Below, piece after piece: positions 15,973 to 24,130 of a DNA stretch of 64,000 nt. Origin of the DNA: Leptotrichia sp. HSP-342 (GTDB lineage Bacteria > Fusobacteriota > Fusobacteriia > Fusobacteriales > Leptotrichiaceae); assembly GCF_041199995.1 (NCBI RefSeq), contig NZ_CP165646.1:1984001-2048000 (forward strand), read 5' to 3'. The first letter of the stretch is position 1. Each line of letters starts with the position of its first letter. Both the position numbers and the translations under genes were made by a program. The notes below the pieces were generated by a model. The model did not search any database, was not told where the DNA came from, and saw only the letters and a list, made by a program, of their open reading frames with translations.

Positions 15973-17697
15973 ATGGAATTGTTGACAATAAAATTAAAAA
16001 AATTATTTTCAGAAAATATAAATAATATTTTTGGTGCTGATTATACAGAAAAAGTCGATATTCAAAATTCCACAAAAAGAGAATTTGGAGATTTTCAGAC
16101 AAATTTTGCGATGGTTAGTTCAAAATTAATTGGTAAAAATCCACGAGAGATTGCAAGTACACTTGTAGATAATTTTAAAGAAAATGATATTATTGAAAAG
16201 TTGGAAATTGCAGGGCCAGGATTTATTAATATTTATTTGAAAAATAACTTTTTGAATGAAGAATTAAAAAAAGTGGAAAATGAAAAATATGATTTTTCTT
16301 TTTTAAATACAGATAAAACTATAATAATTGATTATTCTTCACCTAATATTGCTAAGAGAATGCACATTGGACATTTGAGAAGTACAATTATCGGGGATTC
16401 CATCAAGAGAACTTTGCAATTTTTAGGTTTTCATACACTTGCTGACAATCATATTGGTGATTGGGGAACACAATTTGGAAAACTCATTGTAGCTTATAAG
16501 AATTGGCTGAATAAGAAGTCCTATGAAGAAGATCCGATTGGTGAACTGGAAAGAATTTATGTGCAGTTTTCTGATGAAGCTAAAAAAAATCCTGCTTTGG
16601 AGGATGAGGCTCGTGAAGAACTGAAAAAATTACAGCTTGGAGATGAAGAAAATCAAAAATTGTGGAAGGAATTTATAGATATTTCACTAAAAGAATACAA
16701 TAAAATTTATGATAGGCTTGGTGTAAATTTCGACTATTATTATGGTGAATCATTTTACAATGGTATGATGCCAGCTGTACTGGAAGAATTGAAGGAAAAA
16801 GGTATTGCACGTGAAGATCAGGGAGCATTGGTCGTGTTTTTTGAAAATGACAAGCTGCCACCTGCAATTGTGCAGAAAAAAGATGGAAGCTTCCTGTATA
16901 CAACTTCTGACCTGGCTACAATGAAATTTAGAAAAGATGAATTAAATGTAGACGAAGCTGTTTACCTAACTGACGATAGGCAGCAAAATCACTTTAAGCA
17001 GGTTTTTGAAATTGGAGAGATGCTTGGAGAACCTTATAATTACAAAAAGACTCATGTTGTATTTGGAATTATGAGATTTGGTGATGGAATGATTTTTTCT
17101 TCCAGAAGCGGAAATATAATAAGACTTGTTGATTTGCTAGATGAGGCAAAAACTCAAGTTAAAAAGGTAATTGATGAAAAAAATCCGAATATTCCAGAAG
17201 AAGAAAAAGAAAAAATTGCTGAAATTGTGGGAAGCGGAGCTATAAAATACTTTGATTTGAGCCAGAACAGGACTTCGGATATAACATTTACTTGGGACAA
17301 GGTACTTAGTTTTGAAGGAAATACGGGTCCTTATTTGCAATATACTTATGTTCGGATTATGTCGATTTTTAGAAAATTGAAGGAAGAAAATATTAATGTG
17401 GAAAATAAAGATATTATTTTAGACGATATGACTGGCATTGAACGAGAACTAGCTACAGAGCTTTTAAGATTTCCACAGGCAGTAGTAAAATCGTATGAAA
17501 GCTATCGTCCAAACATAATAGCTGATTATTTATTTGACATGGCAAAATTATTTAATAATTTCTATAATTCAAGTTCTATTCTGAAGGAAGAAAATAAAAA
17601 AATTATGGATGCACGAATTTTATTATCAGAAAAAACTGCATTTGTTTTAAAAGAAGGACTTAGCCTTCTTGGAATTACGACTGTAGATAGAATGTAA
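15973..17697 (+). CDS. argS: Arginyl-tRNA synthetase
   Basis: Class I synthetase of 574 residues that charges tRNA-Arg. An N-terminal Add-1 domain (about 1-95) precedes the HIGH-type motif SSPNIAKRMHIGHLRSTIIG. It also shows DNHIGDWGTQFGKLI and LTDDRQQNHFKQVF, and the degenerate KMSKS-equivalent SSRSGNIIRL. The anticodon-binding C-terminus ends LLGITTVDRM, as expected. The start codon lacks a normally spaced Shine-Dalgarno; see the leader ORF entry. It has its own promoter about 95 bp upstream. Confidence 0.97.
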   Translation: MELLTIKLKKLFSENINNIFGADYTEKVDIQNSTKREFGDFQTNFAMVSSKLIGKNPREIASTLVDNFKENDIIEKLEIAGPGFINIYLKNNFLNEELKKVENEKYDFSFLNTDKTIIIDYSSPNIAKRMHIGHLRSTIIGDSIKRTLQFLGFHTLADNHIGDWGTQFGKLIVAYKNWLNKKSYEEDPIGELERIYVQFSDEAKKNPALEDEAREELKKLQLGDEENQKLWKEFIDISLKEYNKIYDRLGVNFDYYYGESFYNGMMPAVLEELKEKGIAREDQGALVVFFENDKLPPAIVQKKDGSFLYTTSDLATMKFRKDELNVDEAVYLTDDRQQNHFKQVFEIGEMLGEPYNYKKTHVVFGIMRFGDGMIFSSRSGNIIRLVDLLDEAKTQVKKVIDEKNPNIPEEEKEKIAEIVGSGAIKYFDLSQNRTSDITFTWDKVLSFEGNTGPYLQYTYVRIMSIFRKLKEENINVENKDIILDDMTGIERELATELLRFPQAVVKSYESYRPNIIADYLFDMAKLFNNFYNSSSILKEENKKIMDARILLSEKTAFVLKEGLSLLGITTVDRM

Positions 17698-17818
17698 ATT
17701 TATAAAAATTTTAGTTAGAAGACTTCTAAAAACAGAAATAATACAACTTTTACTAAAAAAGAGAAATAAATTAATCAAAAAACAATTTTGATTTAATCGG
17801 GATTTAATGATTATGGTG

Positions 17819-17900
17819 TATACTATATTCAGATCGATTAAAAGATCTGAAACCTCAATTAACCCCCCCTTTTATGGCCCTCTTTTTTAAGAGGGCTTTT
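17819..17900 (+). ncRNA. Candidate small RNA with single-stranded C7 motif
   Basis: A TATACT -10-like box at 17819-17824 precedes a compact RNA-like segment. It contains an 8-bp perfect hairpin TTCAGATC/GATCTGAA (17828-17851), then the unpaired AACCTCAATTAACCCCCCCT with seven C at 17863-17869, then a terminator hairpin GCCCTC/GAGGGC at 17877-17896 followed by TTTTT. No -35 is obvious. A C-rich loop could pair with G-rich Shine-Dalgarno sequences, as in RsaE/RoxS- or csRNA-type regulators. It could alternatively be only the argS 3' region and terminator. Confidence 0.45.
17876..17900 (+). terminator. Rho-independent terminator
   Basis: GCCCTC (17877-17882), an AT loop and GAGGGC (17891-17896), followed by TTTT TACTTTTT. 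It ends argS transcription or the candidate sRNA above. Confidence 0.85.
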
Positions 17901-17985
17901 TACTTTTTATACATCTGACAACTTTAACATAATAATCAACTGATTTATTAAATTAAAAAATTAAATTATAGAAAAGAGGAGAAAA

Positions 17986-18273
17986 ATGGCAAAACAACAA
18001 CAACAATTTCTTTATGATTACAGAAGTGATCATGATGAAAGCGGAAAAGGCTTAGGAAAAATCGCATTTATTTTACTTATTTTTTCAATCCTTCTAGTCT
18101 TACTTTCACATTTTGTATTAATTGAAAAGAAGGAAAAATTTGAAAAGGAGATTCCTGTTTTAAAAGAAAACAAGCAGACACTTGAAAAAGAAGTGGAAGT
18201 CCTTAATGGACGTATAAAACATAGTGAAGAAAGCTATAAAAAAGTTGAAGCGCTAGTAAATAAATATAAATAA
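17986..18273 (+). CDS. Small membrane protein with coiled-coil (unknown function)
   Basis: A 95-residue protein. A short hydrophilic N-terminus rich in Gln precedes one membrane segment (about 26-46, IAFILLIFSILLVLLSHFVL). A charged coiled-coil C-terminus, about 47-95, is rich in Lys and Glu. This layout resembles small septum or envelope proteins (FtsL/DivIC-like in shape), but no family motif is recognised. GAGGAG precedes the ATG. It lies 14 bp before the polysaccharide deacetylase gene, so a role in the cell envelope is likely. Confidence 0.75.
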   Translation: MAKQQQQFLYDYRSDHDESGKGLGKIAFILLIFSILLVLLSHFVLIEKKEKFEKEIPVLKENKQTLEKEVEVLNGRIKHSEESYKKVEALVNKYK

Positions 18274-18287
18274 AAAGGAGTAGAGAA

Positions 18288-19142
18288 ATGAAAAAAATAC
18301 TATCAATTATCGGTTTAACACTTGCTATAGCAGGATTTTTATATTCAAGTTTCCATATCTTTGGAACAACTGCAAAATTTATAGAACAACATAACCTAAA
18401 ATCAAACGTTAAAAAATTAACTGCCGATAAAAATAAGAAAACTGAGGAGCTTACAGTACTTACTAAAAAAAATGCAGAAATAAAGGGACAATACGAACAA
18501 CTGAAGGCTGACAAAAAGATTAAGACTGTATACTTGACTTTTGATGACGGACCTTCACCACACACTGATCAAATACTTGACATTTTGAAAAAAAATAATA
18601 TAAAGGCAACATTCTTTGTAATTGGAATTGGAAAAAATTACAATGATTATAAGAAAATAATTGACCATGGACATGTACTCGGATTACATACTTATTCGCA
18701 TGAATATAAAGAAGTTTATGCAAATGAAGAAAGTTTCTTTAAAGATCTTTATAAAATAAGAGATGCTGTAAAATCAACAACTGGATTAGATGTGAAAATT
18801 ACAAGATTTCCTGGTGGATCAAGCAATGCGATAGCGTCTAAAGCTCTAAAAACAGCTATAATTAACAGAATGACAAAAGAAGGGTATGTATATTTTGACT
18901 GGAATTGTGATTCAACAGATGCTTCTGGAAATAATGTTCCTGTAGAAAAATTGGTTAAATATGGTGTCTGCACAACTCACTCTGATATAAATGTCCTAAT
19001 GCACGATACACATGCTAAGAAAACTACTGTTCAAGCGCTGCAGCAAATTATTGACGGATATAAAAAGGCTGGATATACATTTGAAACTTTAGATGTAAAT
19101 AGTCCAAAAATTCAGCATGTAAAACAACCTGAACTGAAATAA
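18288..19142 (+). CDS. Polysaccharide deacetylase (NodB domain), probable peptidoglycan deacetylase
   Basis: A 284-residue membrane-anchored or exported protein. An N-terminal hydrophobic segment (about 5-25) and a coiled-coil stretch to about residue 75 precede the NodB domain. Motif 1 is YLTFDDGPSPHTDQI, motif 2 is LGLHTYSHEY, motif 3 is ITRFPGGSSN, and a late DTHAKKTT histidine completes the metal site. Related enzymes remove acetyl groups from N-acetylglucosamine of peptidoglycan or chitin-like polymers. It follows the coiled-coil gene by 14 bp. The substrate is inferred. Confidence 0.88.
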   Translation: MKKILSIIGLTLAIAGFLYSSFHIFGTTAKFIEQHNLKSNVKKLTADKNKKTEELTVLTKKNAEIKGQYEQLKADKKIKTVYLTFDDGPSPHTDQILDILKKNNIKATFFVIGIGKNYNDYKKIIDHGHVLGLHTYSHEYKEVYANEESFFKDLYKIRDAVKSTTGLDVKITRFPGGSSNAIASKALKTAIINRMTKEGYVYFDWNCDSTDASGNNVPVEKLVKYGVCTTHSDINVLMHDTHAKKTTVQALQQIIDGYKKAGYTFETLDVNSPKIQHVKQPELK

Positions 19143-19177
19143 CTAAGTAAAAAATAAGTAATTAAACATTAAAAATA

Positions 19178-19186
19178 TGATATAAT
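19178..19186 (+). promoter_or_regulatory. Extended -10 promoter upstream of rlpA
   Basis: TGATATAAT (TG at 19178, TATAAT at 19181-19186) lies 100 bp before the rlpA start. No convincing -35 is seen. Confidence 0.5.
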
Positions 19187-19285
19187 ATAGAAGTTGTTCA
19201 AATTATTTTTTAAATATTTGGATATTGTAGCAAATACTTTTAATCTTCAATGCTATAAAATCTTTTATTATTAAGGAGAATATTA

Positions 19286-19744
19286 ATGAAAAAAATAGTT
19301 ACTATATTTGCAGGATTAACAATATCGCTGTTGTTAATTTCAAAAACAAATACAGACAATAATATAGTCTACGTAAAAAATGAAATAACGAGATCTACTG
19401 AGAACGAAGCTGACTTATATGCTTCTAAAAAATCAGGTTCAAAAAAATCACAAAGTGGAATAGCTTCATATTACGGAAAAGGACTGCATGGAAGTAGAAC
19501 AGCTAGTGGAGAAAGACATAATAGACATGAAATGGTCGCAGCTCATAGATCTCTTCCATTCGGAACAAAAGTAAAAGTTACAAACTTAAGTAATGGAAAG
19601 GAAGTTATCGTAAAAATCAATGATAGAGGTCCTTTTGCAAAAGGACGTGTAATTGATTTAAGCTATGGGGCTTTTTCAAAAATAGAAAATCCGGGAAAAG
19701 GACTAACAAGAGTAAAACTTGAAGTTTTAAATTCTTTAAAATAG
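19286..19744 (+). CDS. rlpA: RlpA-family septal ring lytic transglycosylase-like protein
   Basis: A 152-residue exported protein with a signal-like N-terminus ([19 protein letters not shown]) and a double-psi beta-barrel domain. Recognised by [36 protein letters not shown] and [18 protein letters not shown], which contain the family's conserved residues. RlpA proteins cleave or bind glycan strands lacking stem peptides at the division site. No C-terminal SPOR domain is present. The AAGGAGAA Shine-Dalgarno is well placed. It clusters with the polysaccharide deacetylase. Confidence 0.9.
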   Translation: MKKIVTIFAGLTISLLLISKTNTDNNIVYVKNEITRSTENEADLYASKKSGSKKSQSGIASYYGKGLHGSRTASGERHNRHEMVAAHRSLPFGTKVKVTNLSNGKEVIVKINDRGPFAKGRVIDLSYGAFSKIENPGKGLTRVKLEVLNSLK

Positions 19745-19796
19745 TTCATATTTGGAACAGTAAAATTATTATTTTAAAAGAAAGGTGGAAAATATA

Positions 19797-20507
19797 GTGT
19801 TAAATGGTAAAATTGCATTAATTACAGGTGGTTCAAGAGGAATTGGAAAGGAAATAGCACTAAAATTTGCTGAAAATGGAGCAACTGTTATTTCTGGAGA
19901 TTTAATTGATCCTGATTACAGCCATGAAAATGTTTCGCACGTTAAATTAAATGTTACTGATAGAGAAAATATAAAAGAGATTGCAAATGAAATCAAAGAA
20001 AAATATGGAAGATTGGATATTCTTGTAAATAATGCAGGAATTACAAGAGATTCATTACTTCAAAGAATGAAGGAAGCAGACTGGGATTTAGTAATTGATA
20101 TTAACTTAAAAGGTGTCTACAATGTGATGCAAGGTTTTGTTTCTTTATTATTAAAGAGTAAAGCCTCAAGTGTAATAAATATGGCTTCTGTTGTAGGAGT
20201 TGATGGAAATGCCGGACAAACTAACTACGCAGCTACAAAAGGTGGAGTAATCGCTATGGCAAAAACTTGGGCAAAAGAATTCGGTAGAAAAAATCTTAGA
20301 TCAAATGCAATTGCACCAGGATTTATCGAAACAAATATGACTCACGTATTACCTGAAAAAGTTGTAGAAACTGTACTTGCAAATACTCCGCTTAGAAAAA
20401 TGGGAGATGCTGAAGATGTTGCAAATGCTGCATTATACTTGGCAAGTGATATGTCTAAATTTGTTACAGGACAAGTTTTAAGAGTTGATGGAGGATTGAA
20501 TTTATAA
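19797..20507 (+). CDS. fabG: 3-oxoacyl-ACP reductase FabG-type short-chain dehydrogenase
   Basis: A 236-residue SDR oxidoreductase, probably the NADPH-dependent reductase of fatty acid elongation. It shows the cofactor motif TGGSRGIGKEIA, VNNAGITRD, the catalytic Ser region VINMASVVGV and YAATKGG with the Tyr-x-x-x-Lys pair, and it ends SKFVTGQVLRVDGGL. The frame opens at a GTG at 19785, but that lies in the AAGGTGG Shine-Dalgarno; the GTG at 19797 gives the typical MLNGKIALITGGS start. It is not inside a fab cluster, so other SDR roles remain possible. Confidence 0.87.
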   Translation: MLNGKIALITGGSRGIGKEIALKFAENGATVISGDLIDPDYSHENVSHVKLNVTDRENIKEIANEIKEKYGRLDILVNNAGITRDSLLQRMKEADWDLVIDINLKGVYNVMQGFVSLLLKSKASSVINMASVVGVDGNAGQTNYAATKGGVIAMAKTWAKEFGRKNLRSNAIAPGFIETNMTHVLPEKVVETVLANTPLRKMGDAEDVANAALYLASDMSKFVTGQVLRVDGGLNL

Positions 20508-20527
20508 TTCAATAAATTTATTCAAAA

Positions 20528-21160
20528 ATGGCAAAAAATAAAAAATTCTATGCCTATTTCATTACAGATACAAATGAAAATGGAATACTTGAAAGCTGGA
20601 TAGATTGTCAAAAAAAAGTAAGTGGTAAAAAAGCCCGTTATAAATCATTTAAAAATTTTTCTGAAGCACAAGAATGGTTAAATTCTGGAGCAAATTATGA
20701 AAAAAAAGAGAAAAGTGATTTGACTAAACTGTATTCTGAACTAGAGCGTGATGCAATTTATTTTGATGCAGGAACAGGACGGGGCAACGGTGTGGAAGTC
20801 AGATTGACTGATTTTGACGGTAATTCACTACTTTATAAAATTATGAACGAAAAAAATATCAATGAATTTGGAAATTATTATGTCGCTGACACCAGAACAA
20901 ATAACTTTGGTGAATTAGTTGGTATTTACACAGCTTTTGTTTATGCTAAAAAATATGATACAAAGATAATTTGTGGAGACAGTTCTCTCGTTATTGAATA
21001 TTGGTCAAAAGGACGATACAATAATTCCAGTTTGAAAAATGATACAATTGAACTCATAAAAAAAGTTGCTTTAATGAGAAATGAATTTGAAAAAAAAGGT
21101 GGAATCGTAAAAAAAATCTCAGGAGATGTTAATCCCGCTGATTTAGGATTCCACAAATAA
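20528..21160 (+). CDS. Ribonuclease H with N-terminal viroplasmin-like hybrid-binding domain
   Basis: A 210-residue enzyme predicted to cut the RNA strand of RNA/DNA hybrids. The N-terminal 55 residues (FYAYFITDTNENGILESW, then KVSGKKARYKSFKNFSEAQE) match an RNase H hybrid-binding domain. The catalytic domain shows DAGTGRGNGVE, ELVGIYTAFVYA, ICGDSSLVIEYWSKG and the final acidic residue in NPADLGFHK, giving the D-E-D-D set. It starts 20 bp after fabG without a strong Shine-Dalgarno, suggesting coupled transcription. Confidence 0.87.
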   Translation: MAKNKKFYAYFITDTNENGILESWIDCQKKVSGKKARYKSFKNFSEAQEWLNSGANYEKKEKSDLTKLYSELERDAIYFDAGTGRGNGVEVRLTDFDGNSLLYKIMNEKNINEFGNYYVADTRTNNFGELVGIYTAFVYAKKYDTKIICGDSSLVIEYWSKGRYNNSSLKNDTIELIKKVALMRNEFEKKGGIVKKISGDVNPADLGFHK

Positions 21161-21182
21161 TGCTAAATAAAGGAGGCTTTTC

Positions 21183-21656
21183 ATGAAAAAAATATTATTA
21201 ATGGTAATGATGCTAATGATGTCTGTTATTGGGATCGCTGCAAAAACAAAAGTTGCAAATAAATCTTTTAAAGGAGATTATTCAAGAACAACAAATACAT
21301 TTGTCTACATAAAGGATAATTTGGTATTTCCAAATAAAACTCTTAACTACACAGTGAAAGATTCTACTGGTCTACTTGACCGTATTTATGATTTTATTGG
21401 TCAAAAATACGGTGTAACTGATGAAGATATAGTTAATCTAGATGTTAATGGAGTTGTATCTAAAGATGGTGTACTAACTATACAAAAAATAAATAATTAT
21501 AGAATACCTGAATATAAGTTACATCCTGAACTTGGCTATACTGCTCCGTCAAGTTCTGATGTAGCTCCTGTTACTGCACCACAAGAAGATTCTTTAGATA
21601 ATTCGAATCTAAATAATGATACTGGATCTTTTTTCAATCAAGAAACTGGAAATTAG
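21183..21656 (+). CDS. Secreted protein of unknown function
   Basis: A 157-residue protein. A methionine-rich signal peptide (MKKILLMVMMLMMSVIGIAA) precedes a mature region with YIKDNLVFPNKTLNYTVKD and a C-terminal tail rich in Ser, Pro, Asn and Asp (about 120-157) that looks disordered. No domain is recognised. AAAGGAGG precedes the ATG and a strong terminator follows. It lies 22 bp after the RNase H gene. Confidence 0.75.
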   Translation: MKKILLMVMMLMMSVIGIAAKTKVANKSFKGDYSRTTNTFVYIKDNLVFPNKTLNYTVKDSTGLLDRIYDFIGQKYGVTDEDIVNLDVNGVVSKDGVLTIQKINNYRIPEYKLHPELGYTAPSSSDVAPVTAPQEDSLDNSNLNNDTGSFFNQETGN

Positions 21657-21678
21657 TTATCAAGTTAAATTATAAAAA

Positions 21679-21712
21679 GCAAGGGGTTAATTTACTCCTT
21701 GCCTATTTTTTT
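21679..21712 (+). terminator. Rho-independent terminator
   Basis: GCAAGG (21679-21684) pairs with CCTTGC (21697-21702), followed by CTATTTTTTT. It ends the rlpA-fabG-RNase H block. Confidence 0.85.
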
Positions 21713-22204
21713 ATAAGATATTCTATAACTGTTTCTTAATTTCCTTTTTTCGTTATATACCGTAAAAGTTCTCATTGTATAAAAATCCAATTCCACAGCC
21801 ATTAAGTCTGTAAGAAAAATATAACTTTTCATCGTCATTATTGTATTTAATAAATCTTTTTAAAATTTACCAAATTCTCATAATCTTTACTGTAGCAAAT
21901 ACAATAAAACCAATAACAAACATTATAAATATTAATACCTTTGGTTACATTTTTTCTTCTCCATTTTCATAAACTGTCTTTTTTAAAAGTTTTCTATCTT
22001 CTGAATGCTTAATTTTTTTCATGAACAATACCATTTCTATATGGAGTTTCCCCTTTATTGATAATCTTTAAATTCAAACTCAGATTCTAAATTCTTATCA
22101 TAAAACGCTTTAACAATTCTATCTAACAGTTCTAATTGAAACTGCTAGAAGCACACTGAAAATAAAAAGAATAAAAAATTAAACAAATAAATTTTTTTAT
22201 ACAT
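21692..22204 (-). pseudogene. Decayed secreted-protein gene
   Basis: A minus-strand relic. From ATG 22204 it reads MYKKIYLFNFLFFLFSVCF and then TAG, a signal-peptide-like start. Later fragments in changing frames read QFQLELLDRIVKAFYDKNLE, INKGETPYRNGIVHEKN, KHSEDRKLLKKTVYENGEEK and FTVYNEKRKL, and the last frame closes at TAA 21692 with ISYKKIGKE. At least three stops or frameshifts interrupt it. The original was probably a small exported protein; the family is not recognised. Confidence 0.5.
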
Positions 22205-22232
22205 GAAACTCTCTTAAACAAAATAATTATTT

Positions 22233-23330
22233 TTACAATTCTCTTTTTTTACTTTCCAAAACTCTATCTAAGATCACAATCGCCGTAGCTGCCTCCAATA
22301 CTGGCACTACCCTCGGTACTATTATTGGGTCATGTCTTCCTCGCACTTCTAAAATATCATTTTGCTTTGTTTCAAGATTTACAGTTTTTTGTGCTCTTTC
22401 TATTGAAGCTGTGGGTTTTATTGCCACCTTAAATGATATTGGCATTCCAGTCGTTATTCCACCTATGATTCCACCGTTATTATTTGTAAATGATTTTATA
22501 TTACCTTTTTCATCATAAAACATTTCATCATTTGCTTCGTACCCTGTCATTTCTGTAATTCCAAAGCCTGCTCCAAATTCTATTCCCTTTGTAGCTGGTA
22601 CTGAAAAAATCATTCTTGAAAGCTCGCTTTCCATGGATTCAAAATATGGGTCTCCTATTCCCGCAGGAAGTCCTGTAACCATAAGTTCTACAATTCCACC
22701 AAGCGAATTCTTTTCTTCCCTTGTTTTTTCCACAGCCTTTTCAATTTTTTCAACAATTTCCTCATTTAAGACAGGTAAAGTCATATTTCTGAGTTTATCA
22801 ATATTTTCTTCTGTAATATCGCTTTCCACAAAATCTCTATCTTCAATATCTTTCACTGATTTAATGTGAGCTGCAATTAAAATCCCACGCTCCCTCAAAA
22901 TCTGTTTTGCAATCGCTCCAGCAAATACCAATGAAGCCGTTATTCTCCCAGAAAAATGTCCACTTCCACGAATATCATTAAATCCGTTATATCTGTTAAA
23001 TCCGCTCCAGTCTGCATGTCCTGGTCTTGGCTTTCTTTTTAATTCACTGTAATCCTTTGAACGCTGATTTGAATTTCTAATAATCATCGCAAGTGGCGTT
23101 CCTGTAGTTTTTCCATCAAAAAATCCGCTCAAAATCTCAAATTCGTCCTTTTCCACTCTAGGTGTTGTCAATTCCGATCTTCCTGGTGCTCTTCTTCTCA
23201 TTTCCTGCGAGATAAATTCTAAATCCAGTTCTGTCCCAGCTGGAATTCCATCAATATTTACTCCTAATGCACTACCATGTGATTCACCAAAAATTGATAT
23301 TTTATAATTTTTTCCAAAATTTGCTGCCAT
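22233..23330 (-). CDS. aroC: Chorismate synthase
   Basis: Converts 5-enolpyruvylshikimate-3-phosphate to chorismate, using reduced FMN. The 365-residue protein shows the family signatures: YKISIFGESHGSALGV at the N-terminus, RRRAPGRSELTTPR, HADWSGFNRYNGFNDIRGSGHFSGR and the C-terminal RGRHDPIIVPRVVPVLEA. GAAAGGAAA precedes the ATG. It is the last gene of the aromatic cluster running from 33908 down to 22233. Confidence 0.97.
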   Translation of the reverse strand: MAANFGKNYKISIFGESHGSALGVNIDGIPAGTELDLEFISQEMRRRAPGRSELTTPRVEKDEFEILSGFFDGKTTGTPLAMIIRNSNQRSKDYSELKRKPRPGHADWSGFNRYNGFNDIRGSGHFSGRITASLVFAGAIAKQILRERGILIAAHIKSVKDIEDRDFVESDITEENIDKLRNMTLPVLNEEIVEKIEKAVEKTREEKNSLGGIVELMVTGLPAGIGDPYFESMESELSRMIFSVPATKGIEFGAGFGITEMTGYEANDEMFYDEKGNIKSFTNNNGGIIGGITTGMPISFKVAIKPTASIERAQKTVNLETKQNDILEVRGRHDPIIVPRVVPVLEAATAIVILDRVLESKKREL

Positions 23331-23357
23331 TTTTTTCCTTTCTATTTTCCCACATTT

Positions 23358-23978
23358 TTATTTATCATCATTTTTTACAACAAAATCTTTTCCATTTACA
23401 AAAACTGCCTCATTATTGCTTATTGGAAGCAAATTTAATTTATTTTCATAAATTTTTATAGTTTCTTTTGTACTTTCGACAAATGGAAATTCATTATTAT
23501 GTGGCAAAATATAAAAATCTGTGATATTCATTGCTTCATAATTATCTAAATCAGGAGCAATGTCCTTATTATCCATTATCTGATTATATTCTATATTTTT
23601 AGAAGTAATAATCGCTCCAGCCGATTCTCCTATATAAAGCATTCCATTTGAAATTTTATCTTTAATAGTATCTATAATTTTTTTACGTTTTAGTTCCTGC
23701 AATAAATAAAATGTATTTCCACCTGATACATACAAAATTTTTGTATCCTTCAATATATTTTCTATTTTTTGTTTTTCTGTTTTTGAAATATCTAAAATAT
23801 TTATTGAAAATCCCAATTCCAAAAATGCCTGCTTAGCTTCGTCTACATATCCTTTATAATCTTCAGTATTTGAAGCAGTAGGAACAAACGTAATTTCTTT
23901 TTCTGGTACATCTTTTAAAAACTCTTTCACTAAATTTTTTGTTCCTGCTAAATATGATGTCAAAAATAATTTACTCAT
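23358..23978 (-). CDS. Peptidase S51 family protein (dipeptidase E-like)
   Basis: A 206-residue class I glutamine-amidotransferase-like fold. ILYVSGGNTFYLLQELKRK and MLYIGESAGAIITSKNIEY contain the S51 nucleophile serine in GESAGA; a histidine in FYILPHNNEFPF could complete the catalytic site. Related enzymes hydrolyse Asp-X dipeptides or cyanophycin-type peptides. It lies between aroA and aroC and appears co-directional, but no role in aromatic synthesis is known. Confidence 0.85.
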   Translation of the reverse strand: MSKLFLTSYLAGTKNLVKEFLKDVPEKEITFVPTASNTEDYKGYVDEAKQAFLELGFSINILDISKTEKQKIENILKDTKILYVSGGNTFYLLQELKRKKIIDTIKDKISNGMLYIGESAGAIITSKNIEYNQIMDNKDIAPDLDNYEAMNITDFYILPHNNEFPFVESTKETIKIYENKLNLLPISNNEAVFVNGKDFVVKNDDK

Positions 23979-24130
23979 ATAAATTCCCTTTCCTAACAGT
24001 TTTAATTAAATTTTACATTCGCATATTCAATTAATTCTCTATTTCTATTTTAAAAAATTTCATTTTAAATTTTACCATTTTTAACTTATTTTTCTATTAC
24101 AAATAATCTTTATCTTTCTAGAAAATTTTT

